Assembly (NCBI GenBank): GCA_020348345.1
Contig: CP070748.1
Span: 125,441-189,440, forward strand
DNA: 64,000 bases
Source: Methanobacteriota archaeon
GTDB taxonomy: Archaea; Thermoplasmatota; Thermoplasmata; UBA10834
Direction of reading: 5' to 3'
A program made the translations under genes and the position numbers. Shown in pieces: positions 18,439 through 27,227 of this stretch (positions are counted from its first letter, which is position 1; every line of letters starts with the position of its first letter). The notes under the pieces are model-generated. The model was not told where the DNA came from. It did not search any database and saw nothing but the letters and a program-made list of their open reading frames with translations.

Positions 18439-20396
18439 CCGACCACTCCCCTAGCAACGGATACCGTCTCACTAACCGTGCGAGCGATCGCGTCAGATCT
18501 CATGAACATCGATCCTATGAGTGCCCCATCGAAATCCTTGAGCGATCGGAGATCGTTCGGCGAAGCGACGCCACTCTCCGCTATCACCAGCTTGTCATCG
18601 CTCACCCGCTTCCGTAAATCGATAGCGCGCTTGAGGCTGACGTCCAGCGTTCTGAGATCTCTTCCATTGACCCCAATCATCTCAACGAGGTTATACGAAT
18701 CGATTGAAGCGACCTTTTCAAGGTCAAGGCTATCATGCACCTCGACAAGTGGCTCAACCCCCTCTCTCACGCATTCGTCGACGAGTTCGTTCAAGGCGTC
18801 TTCACGCACGGCCTTTGCAACGAGAAGCACGGCATCCGCTCCGACGTTCCTTGCGGTTTGCACCTGTCTGTTGCTGGTCACGAAATCCTTGAAGAGCATA
18901 GGCTTTGAGATTGAGGAGCGTAGCTCCTTGAACAGTCCCACCCCTCCTGCGAAGTAGTCCTCTTCTGCCAACACTGATACGCCCGCGATTCCAGAGTTTG
19001 AATAGGCATCTGCTGCATCGGCTGGCTCTGGCGGCACGATCATATCGGGGGAAGCGGGCGAACGAGGTTTGTACTCACCTATGACGGCTATTCCAGGCTC
19101 CTCCCCTATCGCCGCTGATAGCCGTCGCTCGCTGGTCACATGCTCCCGACGCATCTCCGTCAGGTCGGACAATACCCTGCTGAGACGACTCAACGTCAGG
19201 ACTGTCAGTATCGTCGGGTTCCTCAGAACGTCGGGGTCGATACGATCGATGTGTTCCGGGCCATCCTCCGTTTGGGAGATGTGGCGAGCAAGATCCTCAG
19301 AAATCTCGGCGCATCTGGCTCTGAGCACATCAGGCTGGACGCGTCTTCCCCTCAGATGCGAAACGTCCACCTCGAGCTGCGCCATCGACTCAAGTCTCAC
19401 GCATGCATCGTGGAACTGCGCGAGCTTGGCGCGAGCGGCTCCTCCTCTGATGGTTGCCTGTGCAATCGACAGCCCATCATGTATGTCCCTCGCTTTCCCT
19501 GCGACATACAGGGCTGCAGCCGAGTTCAGGGCGACGATATCTGCCCTGAACGATGATTCTCCGCCCAGTATCTCGAGGATCGTGCGGGCGTTTCGCAGAG
19601 CTCCTCCTCCAGCGAGGTCTTTCGGCTCCGCCAAGTCAAGACCGAGTTCCTCAGGCGACAGGACGTATTGCTCGATTTTTCCTCCCCTCAACTCGGTGAC
19701 CTCAGTGGGGCCGAGATTAGTGATCTCGTCCGTGCCACTACCATGGACGATCATAGCGTGTTCTGTGCCTATCTCGTTCAGCACCTCTGCGACAGTAAGA
19801 GCTACTTTCGAATCGTAGACGCCAATCAGCTGCCGTTTCACCGAGGCCGGGTTCGCCATAGGTCCCAGGATGTTGAAGAAGGTGCGAAACCCCAGCTCAC
19901 GTCTGGTGGTCATCACGTTCTTCATCGATTGATGGAATCCAGGCGCGAACATGAATCCGATATTGGTGTCTCTCAAGCTTCTCTCGACCTCTTTGCTGTC
20001 CAACTCCACCGGAATGCCCATGGCCGACAGAACGTCGGCAGAGCCCGATTTGCTGGATACTGCCCTGTTGCCGTGTTTGGCAACTGGCACGCCCGCTGCT
20101 GCAACAACAAACGCCGCCGCCGTGCTTATGTTGAAGGTATTGAGGCCGTCTCCGCCCGTTCCGCACAGATCCACCGCGCCTTCAGGTGCCTGTACCTTCT
20201 TCGCCATGGAGCGCATGCATCTGAGGAATCCAAGCAACTCATCCTTCGTCTCGCCTTTCATCCGCATCGCCGTCAGGAACGATGCCATCTGGGTCGGGGA
20301 GGCTTCGCCCGACATCATCTCACGCATGGTTTCCTCTGCCAATTCCGAGGTGAGGTTTGTCCCTTCCACCGCAAGGCGCAAGGCTTCGCTGATCAT
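18435..20396 (-). CDS. trpDC: Fused anthranilate phosphoribosyltransferase / indole-3-glycerol phosphate synthase
   Basis: One uninterrupted frame of 653 residues encodes two trp enzymes. Residues 1 to about 340 are TrpD, with CGTGGDGLNTFNIST (PRPP binding), KHGNRAVSS and the GRTGTDE-like metal site GSGTDE. Residues from about 405 are TrpC: EYKPRSP (the Glu and Lys of the active site), FKDF (catalytic Lys), PLVEVHD (Glu), GVNGRDL (Asn) and IAESG (Glu-Ser), so both halves look active. About 65 residues of helical linker join them, part of which may be TrpC helix alpha-0. The ATG at 20396 overlaps the trpG stop (ATGA); the upstream in-frame GTG 20405 is less likely. The D-C order of fusion differs from the better-known G-D and C-F fusions. 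Confidence 0.95.
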   Translation of the reverse strand: MISEALRLAVEGTNLTSELAEETMREMMSGEASPTQMASFLTAMRMKGETKDELLGFLRCMRSMAKKVQAPEGAVDLCGTGGDGLNTFNISTAAAFVVAAAGVPVAKHGNRAVSSKSGSADVLSAMGIPVELDSKEVERSLRDTNIGFMFAPGFHQSMKNVMTTRRELGFRTFFNILGPMANPASVKRQLIGVYDSKVALTVAEVLNEIGTEHAMIVHGSGTDEITNLGPTEVTELRGGKIEQYVLSPEELGLDLAEPKDLAGGGALRNARTILEILGGESSFRADIVALNSAAALYVAGKARDIHDGLSIAQATIRGGAARAKLAQFHDACVRLESMAQLEVDVSHLRGRRVQPDVLRARCAEISEDLARHISQTEDGPEHIDRIDPDVLRNPTILTVLTLSRLSRVLSDLTEMRREHVTSERRLSAAIGEEPGIAVIGEYKPRSPASPDMIVPPEPADAADAYSNSGIAGVSVLAEEDYFAGGVGLFKELRSSISKPMLFKDFVTSNRQVQTARNVGADAVLLVAKAVREDALNELVDECVREGVEPLVEVHDSLDLEKVASIDSYNLVEMIGVNGRDLRTLDVSLKRAIDLRKRVSDDKLVIAESGVASPNDLRSLKDFDGALIGSMFMRSDAIARTVSETVSVARGVVG

Positions 20397-20968
20397 TGCT
20401 CGCACATCCTGAGAAAATTGGTCAATATGGTCCTCCCATGTGCGGTCATGACCGACTCGGGATGGAATTGAACTCCGAATATGTCTTGTTTCTTTGCTCT
20501 CAATGCCATGATCTCGCCATCGTCAGACTGGGCAAGCACCTTCAGCGAGTCGGGGAATCCTTTCTTGGAAACGATCAGTGAATGGTAGCGTGTCGCTTGG
20601 AACCGCTCGGGTACGTCATCGAAGAGCGGGTCCGATGAATGTGTGATCGGATACACCTTCCCGTGTACGACATGGTTCGCCCTCGAAATGGTCCCGCCGT
20701 ACGAATAGGCGATGGCCTGGTGGCCCAGGCAAACGCCCAGAACCGGTCTGTCAAAGCCGTTACTGGATATCACGTCGAGAGACCGGTTGGTGTTCCGCGG
20801 ATGCCCCGGCCCGGGGGAGACGATGTAACCGTCCACCCGTCCGAGATAGGAATCGAGGCCGGGCGAATCGTTTCTCTCGACGACCACCTCTGCTCCTTGT
20901 TCGCCAAGATACTGGGCGATGTTGTAGACGAATGAATCGTAGTTGTCAACAATCAGAATCCTCGTCAT
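20393..20968 (-). CDS. trpG: Anthranilate synthase component II (glutamine amidotransferase)
   Basis: Supplies ammonia from glutamine to TrpE. The 191-residue class I amidotransferase contains the nucleophile elbow GVCLGHQ (Cys80), the oxyanion segment SPGPGHP (51-57) and the His-Glu pair in FGVQFHPES. ATG overlaps the trpE stop by 4 bp. Monofunctional and adjacent to trpE, so it is assigned to tryptophan rather than p-aminobenzoate synthesis. Confidence 0.96.
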   Translation of the reverse strand: MTRILIVDNYDSFVYNIAQYLGEQGAEVVVERNDSPGLDSYLGRVDGYIVSPGPGHPRNTNRSLDVISSNGFDRPVLGVCLGHQAIAYSYGGTISRANHVVHGKVYPITHSSDPLFDDVPERFQATRYHSLIVSKKGFPDSLKVLAQSDDGEIMALRAKKQDIFGVQFHPESVMTAHGRTILTNFLRMCEQ

Positions 20969-22395
20969 TGCTTGCCTCCTTCCGAAGCCGAGGAGATAGC
21001 ATCTAGCATCGCTCCCATCTTGTGTGCGGTCTCCTGGTACTCCCGTTCCGGCACTGAGTCCGCAACGATGCCTGCACCTGCCTGTACGCTTGCTTTGTTC
21101 CCTGAGACAACGATCGATCTGATCGTGATGCCGAAGTCCATATTGCCCGTGAAATCGAAGTAACCGACTGCGCCCGCATAGGGCCCGCGAGGCGCCACCT
21201 CCAGCTCCGAGATGAGGTCCATTGCCCTGACCTTAGGGGCGCCTGAGACTGTGCCAGCAGGGAAACATGCTTTCAATGCGTCAAAGGCATCCTTGTCCTC
21301 TGCGATTCTGCTCTCCACGTTGCTTACTATGTGCTGAACATGCGAGTACTTCTCCGCCGACATGAGCTCATTCACCTTCACAGTGCCAAACTTGGAAACC
21401 CTGCCCATGTCGTTACGGTGGAGGTCCACCAACATCAGATGCTCCGCTCTCTCCTTCTCATCGAGCAGCATCTCCAATTTGAGCTTCTCATCCTCCTCCG
21501 GATCTTCTGCTCTCGGCCTGGTGCCCGCGAGTGGACGCGTGGTCAACCTCTGTCCTTCGAGCCTAACGAGCATTTCAGGGGACGATCCAAGGAGTTTCAC
21601 GTCGCCGAAATCGAGATGAAACAGGTACGGGGATGGGTTCAAGCGCCGCAAAGCCCTGTACATCTCCAGTGAGTCTCCGTCGAATTGGAAATCCGTCCTG
21701 CGGGAGATGACCGCTTGGAACACCTCACCGTCAAGGATTGCGTCCTTCGTTTTCGACACCATGCGGTGGAACTGCTCCGGGCTTGTGTTGGGGACGCCCT
21801 CGCCTATGGATATCTCGAGCGGCGGAGCATCTCTTACGTCGTCCAGGGCACGTTTCAGGTCGTCCATCTTGCCGTGTGTGATGAGCAGTGTTCGCGAGTT
21901 CAAATGGTCAATGCATACGAGGTGCCTGGGGAGCACGAAGTACATGTCCGGCAGCCCGTCATCATCGCCTGCGGGCTGCCGAATCTTCTCGAAGTATCGA
22001 ACCATCCCATACCCGACATATCCTACCAGGCCACCTGAGAACGGTGCGATGTCTGAGGCTCCGCAGCCTATGGATCCGAAGTACTGCTTCAATGCTCCGT
22101 AAGGGTCTTCCTGTCTCTTGCTCCATCCATCGATCTCGACCTGTTCTCCTTTCGCCTTGAACGACGAGATCGGATCTACGCCGATGAATGAGTACCGGGC
22201 GGTTCTGCGTGTTCCCTCGACTGATTCAAGAAGAAACGCCTCACCTGGGAACTTCTCTCTGAATGAATAGAAGATGGATGTCGGGTCGCTCTTCGTTCCT
22301 CTGCCGATTGAGACGCTGGTGGCCAAATTGGTCCCGTTGGGGCCGTTCCGGGACACGGCGTCGCTCGCCGGACCTCTGTCATATTCATTCATCAT
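20965..22395 (-). CDS. trpE: Anthranilate synthase component I
   Basis: Converts chorismate to anthranilate with TrpG; first gene of the trp operon, 476 residues. The N-terminal half has the LLES motif followed by the downstream Ser (FLLESVEGTRRTARYS), which forms the tryptophan feedback pocket, so allosteric inhibition is expected. The C-terminal chorismate-binding domain has TTRPLAGTRPR, the FPAGTVSGAPKVRAMDLI helix and GAGIVADS. A TATA box centred near 22423 places transcription start at about 22396, so the mRNA appears leaderless and there is no room for an attenuator. ATG 22395 or the adjacent ATG 22392 could serve. Confidence 0.96.
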   Translation of the reverse strand: MMNEYDRGPASDAVSRNGPNGTNLATSVSIGRGTKSDPTSIFYSFREKFPGEAFLLESVEGTRRTARYSFIGVDPISSFKAKGEQVEIDGWSKRQEDPYGALKQYFGSIGCGASDIAPFSGGLVGYVGYGMVRYFEKIRQPAGDDDGLPDMYFVLPRHLVCIDHLNSRTLLITHGKMDDLKRALDDVRDAPPLEISIGEGVPNTSPEQFHRMVSKTKDAILDGEVFQAVISRRTDFQFDGDSLEMYRALRRLNPSPYLFHLDFGDVKLLGSSPEMLVRLEGQRLTTRPLAGTRPRAEDPEEDEKLKLEMLLDEKERAEHLMLVDLHRNDMGRVSKFGTVKVNELMSAEKYSHVQHIVSNVESRIAEDKDAFDALKACFPAGTVSGAPKVRAMDLISELEVAPRGPYAGAVGYFDFTGNMDFGITIRSIVVSGNKASVQAGAGIVADSVPEREYQETAHKMGAMLDAISSASEGGKQ

Positions 22396-22416
22396 TGAAC
22401 ATACAAGAGCATTGAT

Positions 22417-22430
22417 GTATTATATATTGT
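22417..22430 (-). promoter_or_regulatory. TATA box of the trp operon
   Basis: AACAATATATAATA on the minus strand, centred about 28 bp before the trpE ATG, predicts a leaderless trp transcript. The next gene upstream (ferredoxin) is divergent and 170 bp away. Confidence 0.65.
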
Positions 22431-22564
22431 TTATTGAACTAAAATGCGCAGAAGCTACTCCTTGGCGTGTCGGCACCGATTCCGGCCACATCTTTATGGG
22501 CGGTCGCTATTTACCTGGCCTCATAGGGCATCCTTATCGTGGGCCTGAGAGGGAGTCTGAGCAT

Positions 22565-22882
22565 ATGGCTGAGAATGAGTACGGATCGATACCGCGGGAA
22601 AGGATCCAGTGGTTTCCCAAAATCGACCCCGAGCTCTGCACTGTATGCGGTACCTGTGTCGAATTCTGTCACCAAGGCGTGTTCATGATGGACGATACAG
22701 TCGACGTTGCGAACCCATATTCCTGCATAGTGGGGTGCAATGGCTGCAAGACTCAGTGTCCTTCTGGAGCGATTTCATTCCCATCTCTTATCGAGCTGAG
22801 GGAGATGCTCATGGAGCTCAGGCAGGAGTTCGCCCCTGAAGAGGCGCGATGTTCTGAAACATCTTCGAAGTTGAACCTCTGA
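22565..22882 (+). CDS. Ferredoxin-like 2[4Fe-4S] protein
   Basis: A 105-residue iron-sulfur protein. The first cluster motif is C-TV-C-GT-C-VEF-C-H (C-x2-C-x2-C-x3-C) and the second is C-IVG-C-NG-C-KTQ-C-P, an unusual C-x3-C-x2-C-x3-C. The C-terminal 35 residues form a charged helix. It probably shuttles electrons; the partner is unknown. ATG 22565 was chosen because everything upstream in the frame is unlike a ferredoxin and a purine-rich GAGAGGGAG precedes it. CTTTATGGG near 22492 may be its TATA box. It diverges from the trp operon. Confidence 0.8.
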   Translation: MAENEYGSIPRERIQWFPKIDPELCTVCGTCVEFCHQGVFMMDDTVDVANPYSCIVGCNGCKTQCPSGAISFPSLIELREMLMELRQEFAPEEARCSETSSKLNL

Positions 22883-23050
22883 TGCGATTTCCAATAGCGG
22901 AGAATGGCCTAAGGCTGATCTCATCTTCGGACCCATGTAATTCATTAGTATCGGCATCTCTGAAACATAAGTGAGTGGTAATCAATGCCAGCATATCTTC
23001 AAGCCAAACACCAATTAGCATTATCATAAGTTGGATTCCATGTAAGTATT
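22883..23050. other. Intergenic region before the winged-helix regulator
   Basis: A/T-rich region without a gene. It leads into the regulator promoter at 23051; no stable repeat beyond AGTGG/CCACT around that promoter was seen. Confidence 0.3.
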
Positions 23051-23061
23051 AGCATATATAA
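23051..23061 (+). promoter_or_regulatory. TATA box of the winged-helix regulator with a possible operator
   Basis: GCATATATAAG would start transcription near 23083, 26 nt before the ATG. Half-sites AGTGG (23061-23065) and CCACT (about 23088-23092) flank the start site as an inverted pair and could bind the regulator itself. Confidence 0.5.
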
Positions 23062-23108
23062 GTGGTCTTGGCAGAGAGCTTATATGTCCACTCACTGTTG
23101 ATGGGAGG

Positions 23109-23492
23109 ATGCCTATCACGGAAAGGGAGTCGGAGATCCTCGACAGGGTTAGAAATGGTATGAATTCCCCTACGACCCTGGCGAAAGACCTTGGAATAAC
23201 CCAATCTGGTGCCACCCAGGCTCTCCAGAAACTGGAGCAAAAAGGGATCCTTGTTAGAACGAAGATCGGCCGGAGCGTGCTCTATAGATTGACGGAAGAG
23301 GAATCATCTCCCAGAAGGTCTCGGGATCTGGAAGAGGATCTCGAGCTTATCAGGGAGTCATACAACTCGCTCTCGAAGGTCTGGTCGCACGTCCTCCGAC
23401 TAGACCTCTCTCAGGAAGAGCTGAAGAAGGTCAGGGAGGCCAGGAACCTCTTGGAGGAGATTCTAATCAGGCGAGGCAAGAGTCTGGATTGA
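23109..23492 (+). CDS. Winged-helix (MarR/ArsR-like) transcriptional regulator
   Basis: A 127-residue protein with an N-terminal winged helix (about 1-62): ESEILDRVRNG, the recognition region TTLAKDLGITQSGATQALQKLEQKG, and a wing ILVRTKIGRSVLYRLTEEE. The C-terminal half is a charged coiled helix likely used for dimerisation. No ligand domain is present. ATG 23109 follows GGGAGG closely. Promoter half-sites suggest autoregulation, but the target genes are unknown; the ferredoxin lies upstream on the same strand and an ACT-domain gene converges downstream. Confidence 0.8.
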   Translation: MPITERESEILDRVRNGMNSPTTLAKDLGITQSGATQALQKLEQKGILVRTKIGRSVLYRLTEEESSPRRSRDLEEDLELIRESYNSLSKVWSHVLRLDLSQEELKKVREARNLLEEILIRRGKSLD

Positions 23493-23528
23493 CCAGTTAT
23501 GAACCGTGGCAAACGCGTGCGCTGCCGT

Positions 23529-23906
23529 TCACTTCAGAGCGCCCTTCGCCTTCCGCATGTTGTCCACGGTGAGGGCCATCTCGGTGACTCCGTTCTCCTT
23601 GCTGATTATGTATATGGAGTTGACGTTCACCATCGCTTTCGCGAGCTTCCGAGCCATCTTGCCAAGCTCGCCAGGCCTGTCCGATAGGTTCACGACAAGC
23701 ACTTCCTGGAGTTCAAAAGGCGCGCCCATCCGCTTCAGTGACGATGTGGTCGTCGCCTCGTCGTCCGTGACGATGCGTATACGTGGTCTGCTATGGTGTC
23801 TCTCGCTGGCAATGGCTCTTATGTTCACGCCGTTGTTACCCAACGCCTCGCACACTCTTGCGAGTTCTCCCGGCTTGTCCTGCACAAAAACGTCGAACTC
23901 CTTCAG
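23529..23906 (-). CDS. Double ACT-domain protein, apparent CTG start
   Basis: A 125-residue protein made of two tandem ACT folds, the amino-acid-sensing module (first: DKPGELARVCEALGNNGVNIRAI; second: DRPGELGKMARKLAKAMVNVNSIYI). It is a stand-alone ACT protein and may be a ligand-responsive regulator. The first standard start codon in frame is GTG 23885, but that would remove the first beta strand KEFDVFV. Reading upstream gives CTG at 23906 followed by AAG GAG TTC, preceded by GGAGGGAGG at 23918-23910 and a TTTTTAC TATA-like element near 23945 that puts transcription start next to the ribosome site. I therefore place the start at the CTG. Confidence 0.75.
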   Translation of the reverse strand: MKEFDVFVQDKPGELARVCEALGNNGVNIRAIASERHHSRPRIRIVTDDEATTTSSLKRMGAPFELQEVLVVNLSDRPGELGKMARKLAKAMVNVNSIYIISKENGVTEMALTVDNMRKAKGALK

Positions 23907-24012
23907 ATGCCTCCCTCCGTTCCATCTATGTCGGGATAAGGTAAAAAGCGTTCCTATCGGCGGCTATTAGCGTGGAGCTTCGTAAAGCCACAGCGAATCG
24001 CTCCTGTGCCAT

Positions 24013-24021
24013 GTTTTAATA
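24013..24021 (+). promoter_or_regulatory. TATA box of thrS
   Basis: GTTTTAATA centred 34 bp before the thrS ATG predicts a leader of only about 7 nt, so there is no room for a T-box or leader peptide. Confidence 0.55.
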
Positions 24022-24051
24022 GTCCGCCATCTATTCTCACGGACGTTAAGA

Positions 24052-25890
24052 ATGAGAGCGCTTCTGATACACGCGGACAAGTTCGAGTACAAAGCGAGAT
24101 CGGCCACCAGAATGGCGGAGGAGCTCCCAGAGGAAGAGCCGAAGAAACATAAGTCGAAGGAGGTTCTCGTGGTTTTCTCCACCATCGAATCAAAGGATGT
24201 TGAGGTCGAATCCATTGCGGAGTCTGCGTCCTCTGATATCCTCGATGTGTTCCGGAAGGTGGAAGCGGAGAGGATTGTGCTGTATCCTTACGCTCATTTG
24301 AGCTCGGATCTTGCTGGCCCCGATCTCGCGGTCGACGTGCTGAAAGCGACTGAGAAGGCGATCAGCGATGCTGGCGTAGAGGTATATCGCGCCCCCTTCG
24401 GTTGGTATAAATCCTTCGAGATAAGCTGCAAGGGGCATCCTATGTCGGAGCTATCGCGGGACTATGTCTCTGAGAAGAAGACTACTCGCGAGGAGACCGT
24501 TGAGAAGATATCCAGGCGCTTGCTGATTGTCAATCCAGACGGCAGCGAGATCCCAATAGACCCCGAAGATCCAGAAAGCCTGTCATCGCTTGATGACGGA
24601 AGCGCGCTGAAGAAGTTCATCTTGTCGGAGGAGATCGGTCGGTCTGAGGGCGCCGAGCCCCCTTCCATCAAGGCAATGCAGCGGCTGGAACTGGTGGACT
24701 ACGAGGAGGCGAGCGATCGCGGGCATTTCAGGATGTATCCCAAAGGCCATCTCATCTTCAAGCTGTTGGAGAATTGGGCCGAACGTATTGCCGTCGACAG
24801 GATAGGCGCAATTCAGATCGACACCCCGATCATGTATGATTGGTCTCAGCCGGATATACGCAGCCAGGGAATGTCCTTCCATGAGAGGCACTACACACTG
24901 AAGACAGAGGACAAGAGGGAATTTGTCCTCAGGTTCGCCGGAGATTTCGGCTTGTTTAGAATGATGAAGGGCGCGACCCTCAGTTACAGGAACCTCCCTC
25001 TCCGAATCTACGAGTTCTCCAAGAGTTTCAGGTTTGAGCAGAGAGGTGAGCTGACGGGCCTGAAGCGACTCAGGGCGTTCCACATGCCCGACGTGCACTG
25101 CTTCGTGGAGGATCTGGACAGCGGATGGAGCGAGTACATGCACTTGTACAGACACTATTCCGACCTCGCAAATGCGACAGGGGTCGAATACGCCGTGGCA
25201 TTCAGGGTTGTTGAGGAGTACTACGAGAAGTACAAGCATAATATAGTCGAGCTGCTGAAATACTCGGACAGACCAGCCCTTATTGAGGTCCTCTCGGAGA
25301 TGAAACACTACTGGGCAGTCAAACACGAGTTCAACGGTATTGACGCTACTGGCGGAGCAGTCCAGCTCAGTACTGTACAGCTGGACGTCGCTGACGCAGA
25401 GAGATATGGCATACTGTATGTGGATGACTCCGGCGGCAAGAAGGGCTGCATCATATGTCACTCATCAATTGGCTCGATCGAGCGCTGGATGTACGTGCTC
25501 ATAGAGGAAGCGCTGAAGATGGAGAAACCCAGCTTCCCGTTCTGGCTCTCGCCCACTCAGGTACGACTCATACCCGTCGGCGCGGCATTCGTTGACGACT
25601 GCAAGATGTTGGCCGATTCCATGGACGCTAGGATTGACATAGATGACACCGACGACTCCGTCGGCAAGAAGATAAGGAACGCCGAGAGGGAATGGGTGAA
25701 CATGATCATCGTGATTGGCGACAAGGAGAAGGACTCCGGACAGCTCCCGGTGCGCCTGCGCACGGGCGAGGTGAAGATGATGACGAAGGAGCAGCTGGCA
25801 AGCGAAATCGAAACCCTATCCACTGGCTATCCGAAGGCAAGGCTGCCGCTGCCTGTTCTGCTGTCGAAGCGTCCTGTATTCAGAGGGTAG
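24052..25890 (+). CDS. thrS: Threonyl-tRNA synthetase, archaeal type
   Basis: Class II aminoacyl-tRNA synthetase that charges tRNA-Thr, 612 residues. The first 140 residues (MRALLIHADKFEY...) are the archaeal D-aminoacyl-tRNA-deacylase-like editing domain that removes mischarged serine. The catalytic core follows from about 230, with motif 2 region YEFSKSFRFEQRGELTGLKRLRAFHMPDVHCF and the motif 3 region CHSSIGSIERWM. The anticodon-binding domain closes the protein from about 500 (FPFWLSPTQVRLIPVG). Full length for the family; it converges with queE 4 bp after its stop. Confidence 0.96.
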   Translation: MRALLIHADKFEYKARSATRMAEELPEEEPKKHKSKEVLVVFSTIESKDVEVESIAESASSDILDVFRKVEAERIVLYPYAHLSSDLAGPDLAVDVLKATEKAISDAGVEVYRAPFGWYKSFEISCKGHPMSELSRDYVSEKKTTREETVEKISRRLLIVNPDGSEIPIDPEDPESLSSLDDGSALKKFILSEEIGRSEGAEPPSIKAMQRLELVDYEEASDRGHFRMYPKGHLIFKLLENWAERIAVDRIGAIQIDTPIMYDWSQPDIRSQGMSFHERHYTLKTEDKREFVLRFAGDFGLFRMMKGATLSYRNLPLRIYEFSKSFRFEQRGELTGLKRLRAFHMPDVHCFVEDLDSGWSEYMHLYRHYSDLANATGVEYAVAFRVVEEYYEKYKHNIVELLKYSDRPALIEVLSEMKHYWAVKHEFNGIDATGGAVQLSTVQLDVADAERYGILYVDDSGGKKGCIICHSSIGSIERWMYVLIEEALKMEKPSFPFWLSPTQVRLIPVGAAFVDDCKMLADSMDARIDIDDTDDSVGKKIRNAEREWVNMIIVIGDKEKDSGQLPVRLRTGEVKMMTKEQLASEIETLSTGYPKARLPLPVLLSKRPVFRG

Positions 25891-25894
25891 CTGA

Positions 25895-26524
25895 TCATCG
25901 ATTGTCCTCGTCGCCCCAGATGAATTTGTGCAGCTGCGGGAGTACTCTCACCTCGAGACCGTCCTCCAACACCCACTCTGCGAGGGCTTTCAGCTCCTTG
26001 CCGCCAACCGGGGTGAAGATCACCTCGCACTTCGGCTCGTTTTCATCGATGACCTTCTTGGCGAAATCGTAGTCCGATCTGTCAGCTATCACGAACTTCA
26101 GCTGATCGGTGGGTCCAAGCAGCTCTATGTTTTGGAATAGCATTCTGCCGGACTCCCCCGACGAAGGGCATTTTATGTCCATGCTGATAGACAGGTTCTC
26201 GTCGCAAGGCATCTCGTCCAGCGGTACGGCACCGCTGGTTTCGACCACGACGGCAATGTGATTGCCGAGCAGGCGTTCTATGAGCTTGAAAGCGTCCTTC
26301 TGCGCGAGCGGCTCTCCGCCCGTCAAGCATACGATTCTCGCCTTCATCCCGTCTACCTTGGCGATGATATCATCCAGGGACTTCTCCTCGCCCTCGTCGA
26401 AAGCCTTGGCAGTGTCGCAGTACGTGCACCTCAGAGGACAGCCAGAAGTTCGTATGAAGACTGTTGGCGCTCCGATAGTGACGCCCTCCCCCTGAATAGA
26501 TCTGAATATCGAATAGATCTTCAT
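25895..26524 (-). CDS. queE: 7-carboxy-7-deazaguanine synthase
   Basis: Radical SAM enzyme turning 6-carboxytetrahydropterin into CDG on the way to preQ0, which archaea use for archaeosine in tRNA. The 209 residues start MKIYSIFRSIQGEG, the family opening, followed by the cluster motif C-PLR-C-TY-C and SGGEP-like LTGGEPL. Its ATG overlaps the queC stop by 4 bp. Last gene of the queDCE set. Confidence 0.94.
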   Translation of the reverse strand: MKIYSIFRSIQGEGVTIGAPTVFIRTSGCPLRCTYCDTAKAFDEGEEKSLDDIIAKVDGMKARIVCLTGGEPLAQKDAFKLIERLLGNHIAVVVETSGAVPLDEMPCDENLSISMDIKCPSSGESGRMLFQNIELLGPTDQLKFVIADRSDYDFAKKVIDENEPKCEVIFTPVGGKELKALAEWVLEDGLEVRVLPQLHKFIWGDEDNR

Positions 26525-27213
26525 CCGTCGCCCCCTACTTCGTATTGAAGTGGATCCGTCTCTCCCGCGTCATCGAAGCCGCGGAGTCTCAGGCGACACG
26601 AATCGCACACCCCACACGCCTTGTCACCGCCGGCGTAGCAACTCCATGTGAGGTCCAGCGGAACGTTCAACCGGGTCGCCTCACGTACTACGTCCGCCTT
26701 GGTCATTCTCATCAACGGCGCCTCAACGCGCACGGCCCTCCCGGAAACGCCCCTCTTGGTGCCGACCTCAAGGGTTCCCTGGAACGCCTCAATGAACTCC
26801 GGTGTGCAATCAGGATAGCCACTGTAGTCGACGGCGTTTGCTGCAATGACGACGGCATCGGCCTCTATTCCTTCTGCGATTGCAGCGGCTACGCTCAGGA
26901 AGACGATGTTTCGCCCTGGAACATAGGTGCTAGGTATGTTCGAACCCCCATCTCTCGGACCGCCATCGATGGGAACTGCCAACGATTCGTCCGTGAGCGA
27001 GCTTCTGACATGTTCTCCTATATCCAAATCGATGACGACATGGCTTCTGACGCTGTAGTGTCTAGCTATTCTCTTGGCGCTCTCCAGCTCCCTTCTATGA
27101 CGCTGACCGTAGTCAAAGGTGAGCGCCACCGCTTCGTACCCCTTCTCAATCGTCGATGCGAGGGCGGTTGAAGAATCGAGCCCCCCTGAGAGAAGCACCA
27201 CTGCAAGAGCCAT
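26521..27213 (-). CDS. queC: 7-cyano-7-deazaguanine synthase
   Basis: ATP-dependent conversion of CDG to preQ0. About 230 residues, with the PP-loop LSGGLDSSTAL at the N-terminus and the zinc site C-YAGGDKA-C-GV-C-DS-C near the C-terminus. ATG 27213 (MALAVVLLSGG) matches the usual length; an in-frame GTG at 27231 would overlap the queD stop by 4 bp and add six residues, so either start is possible. Middle gene of the preQ0 operon. Confidence 0.94.
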   Translation of the reverse strand: MALAVVLLSGGLDSSTALASTIEKGYEAVALTFDYGQRHRRELESAKRIARHYSVRSHVVIDLDIGEHVRSSLTDESLAVPIDGGPRDGGSNIPSTYVPGRNIVFLSVAAAIAEGIEADAVVIAANAVDYSGYPDCTPEFIEAFQGTLEVGTKRGVSGRAVRVEAPLMRMTKADVVREATRLNVPLDLTWSCYAGGDKACGVCDSCRLRLRGFDDAGETDPLQYEVGGDG

Positions 27214-27227
27214 TTCGAGCACTACCT

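Noticed and set aside
22396-22564. Trp leader peptide or attenuator before trpE
   Set aside because: The TATA box leaves no transcribed leader; the only short frame (MLLYVQ) has no Trp codon.
24900-25110. ThrRS seemingly lacking the zinc-binding Cys (Asp in LRFAGDFG)
   Set aside because: Archaeal ThrRS differs here from the bacterial enzyme and I cannot say that Asp is unusual for the family without an alignment.
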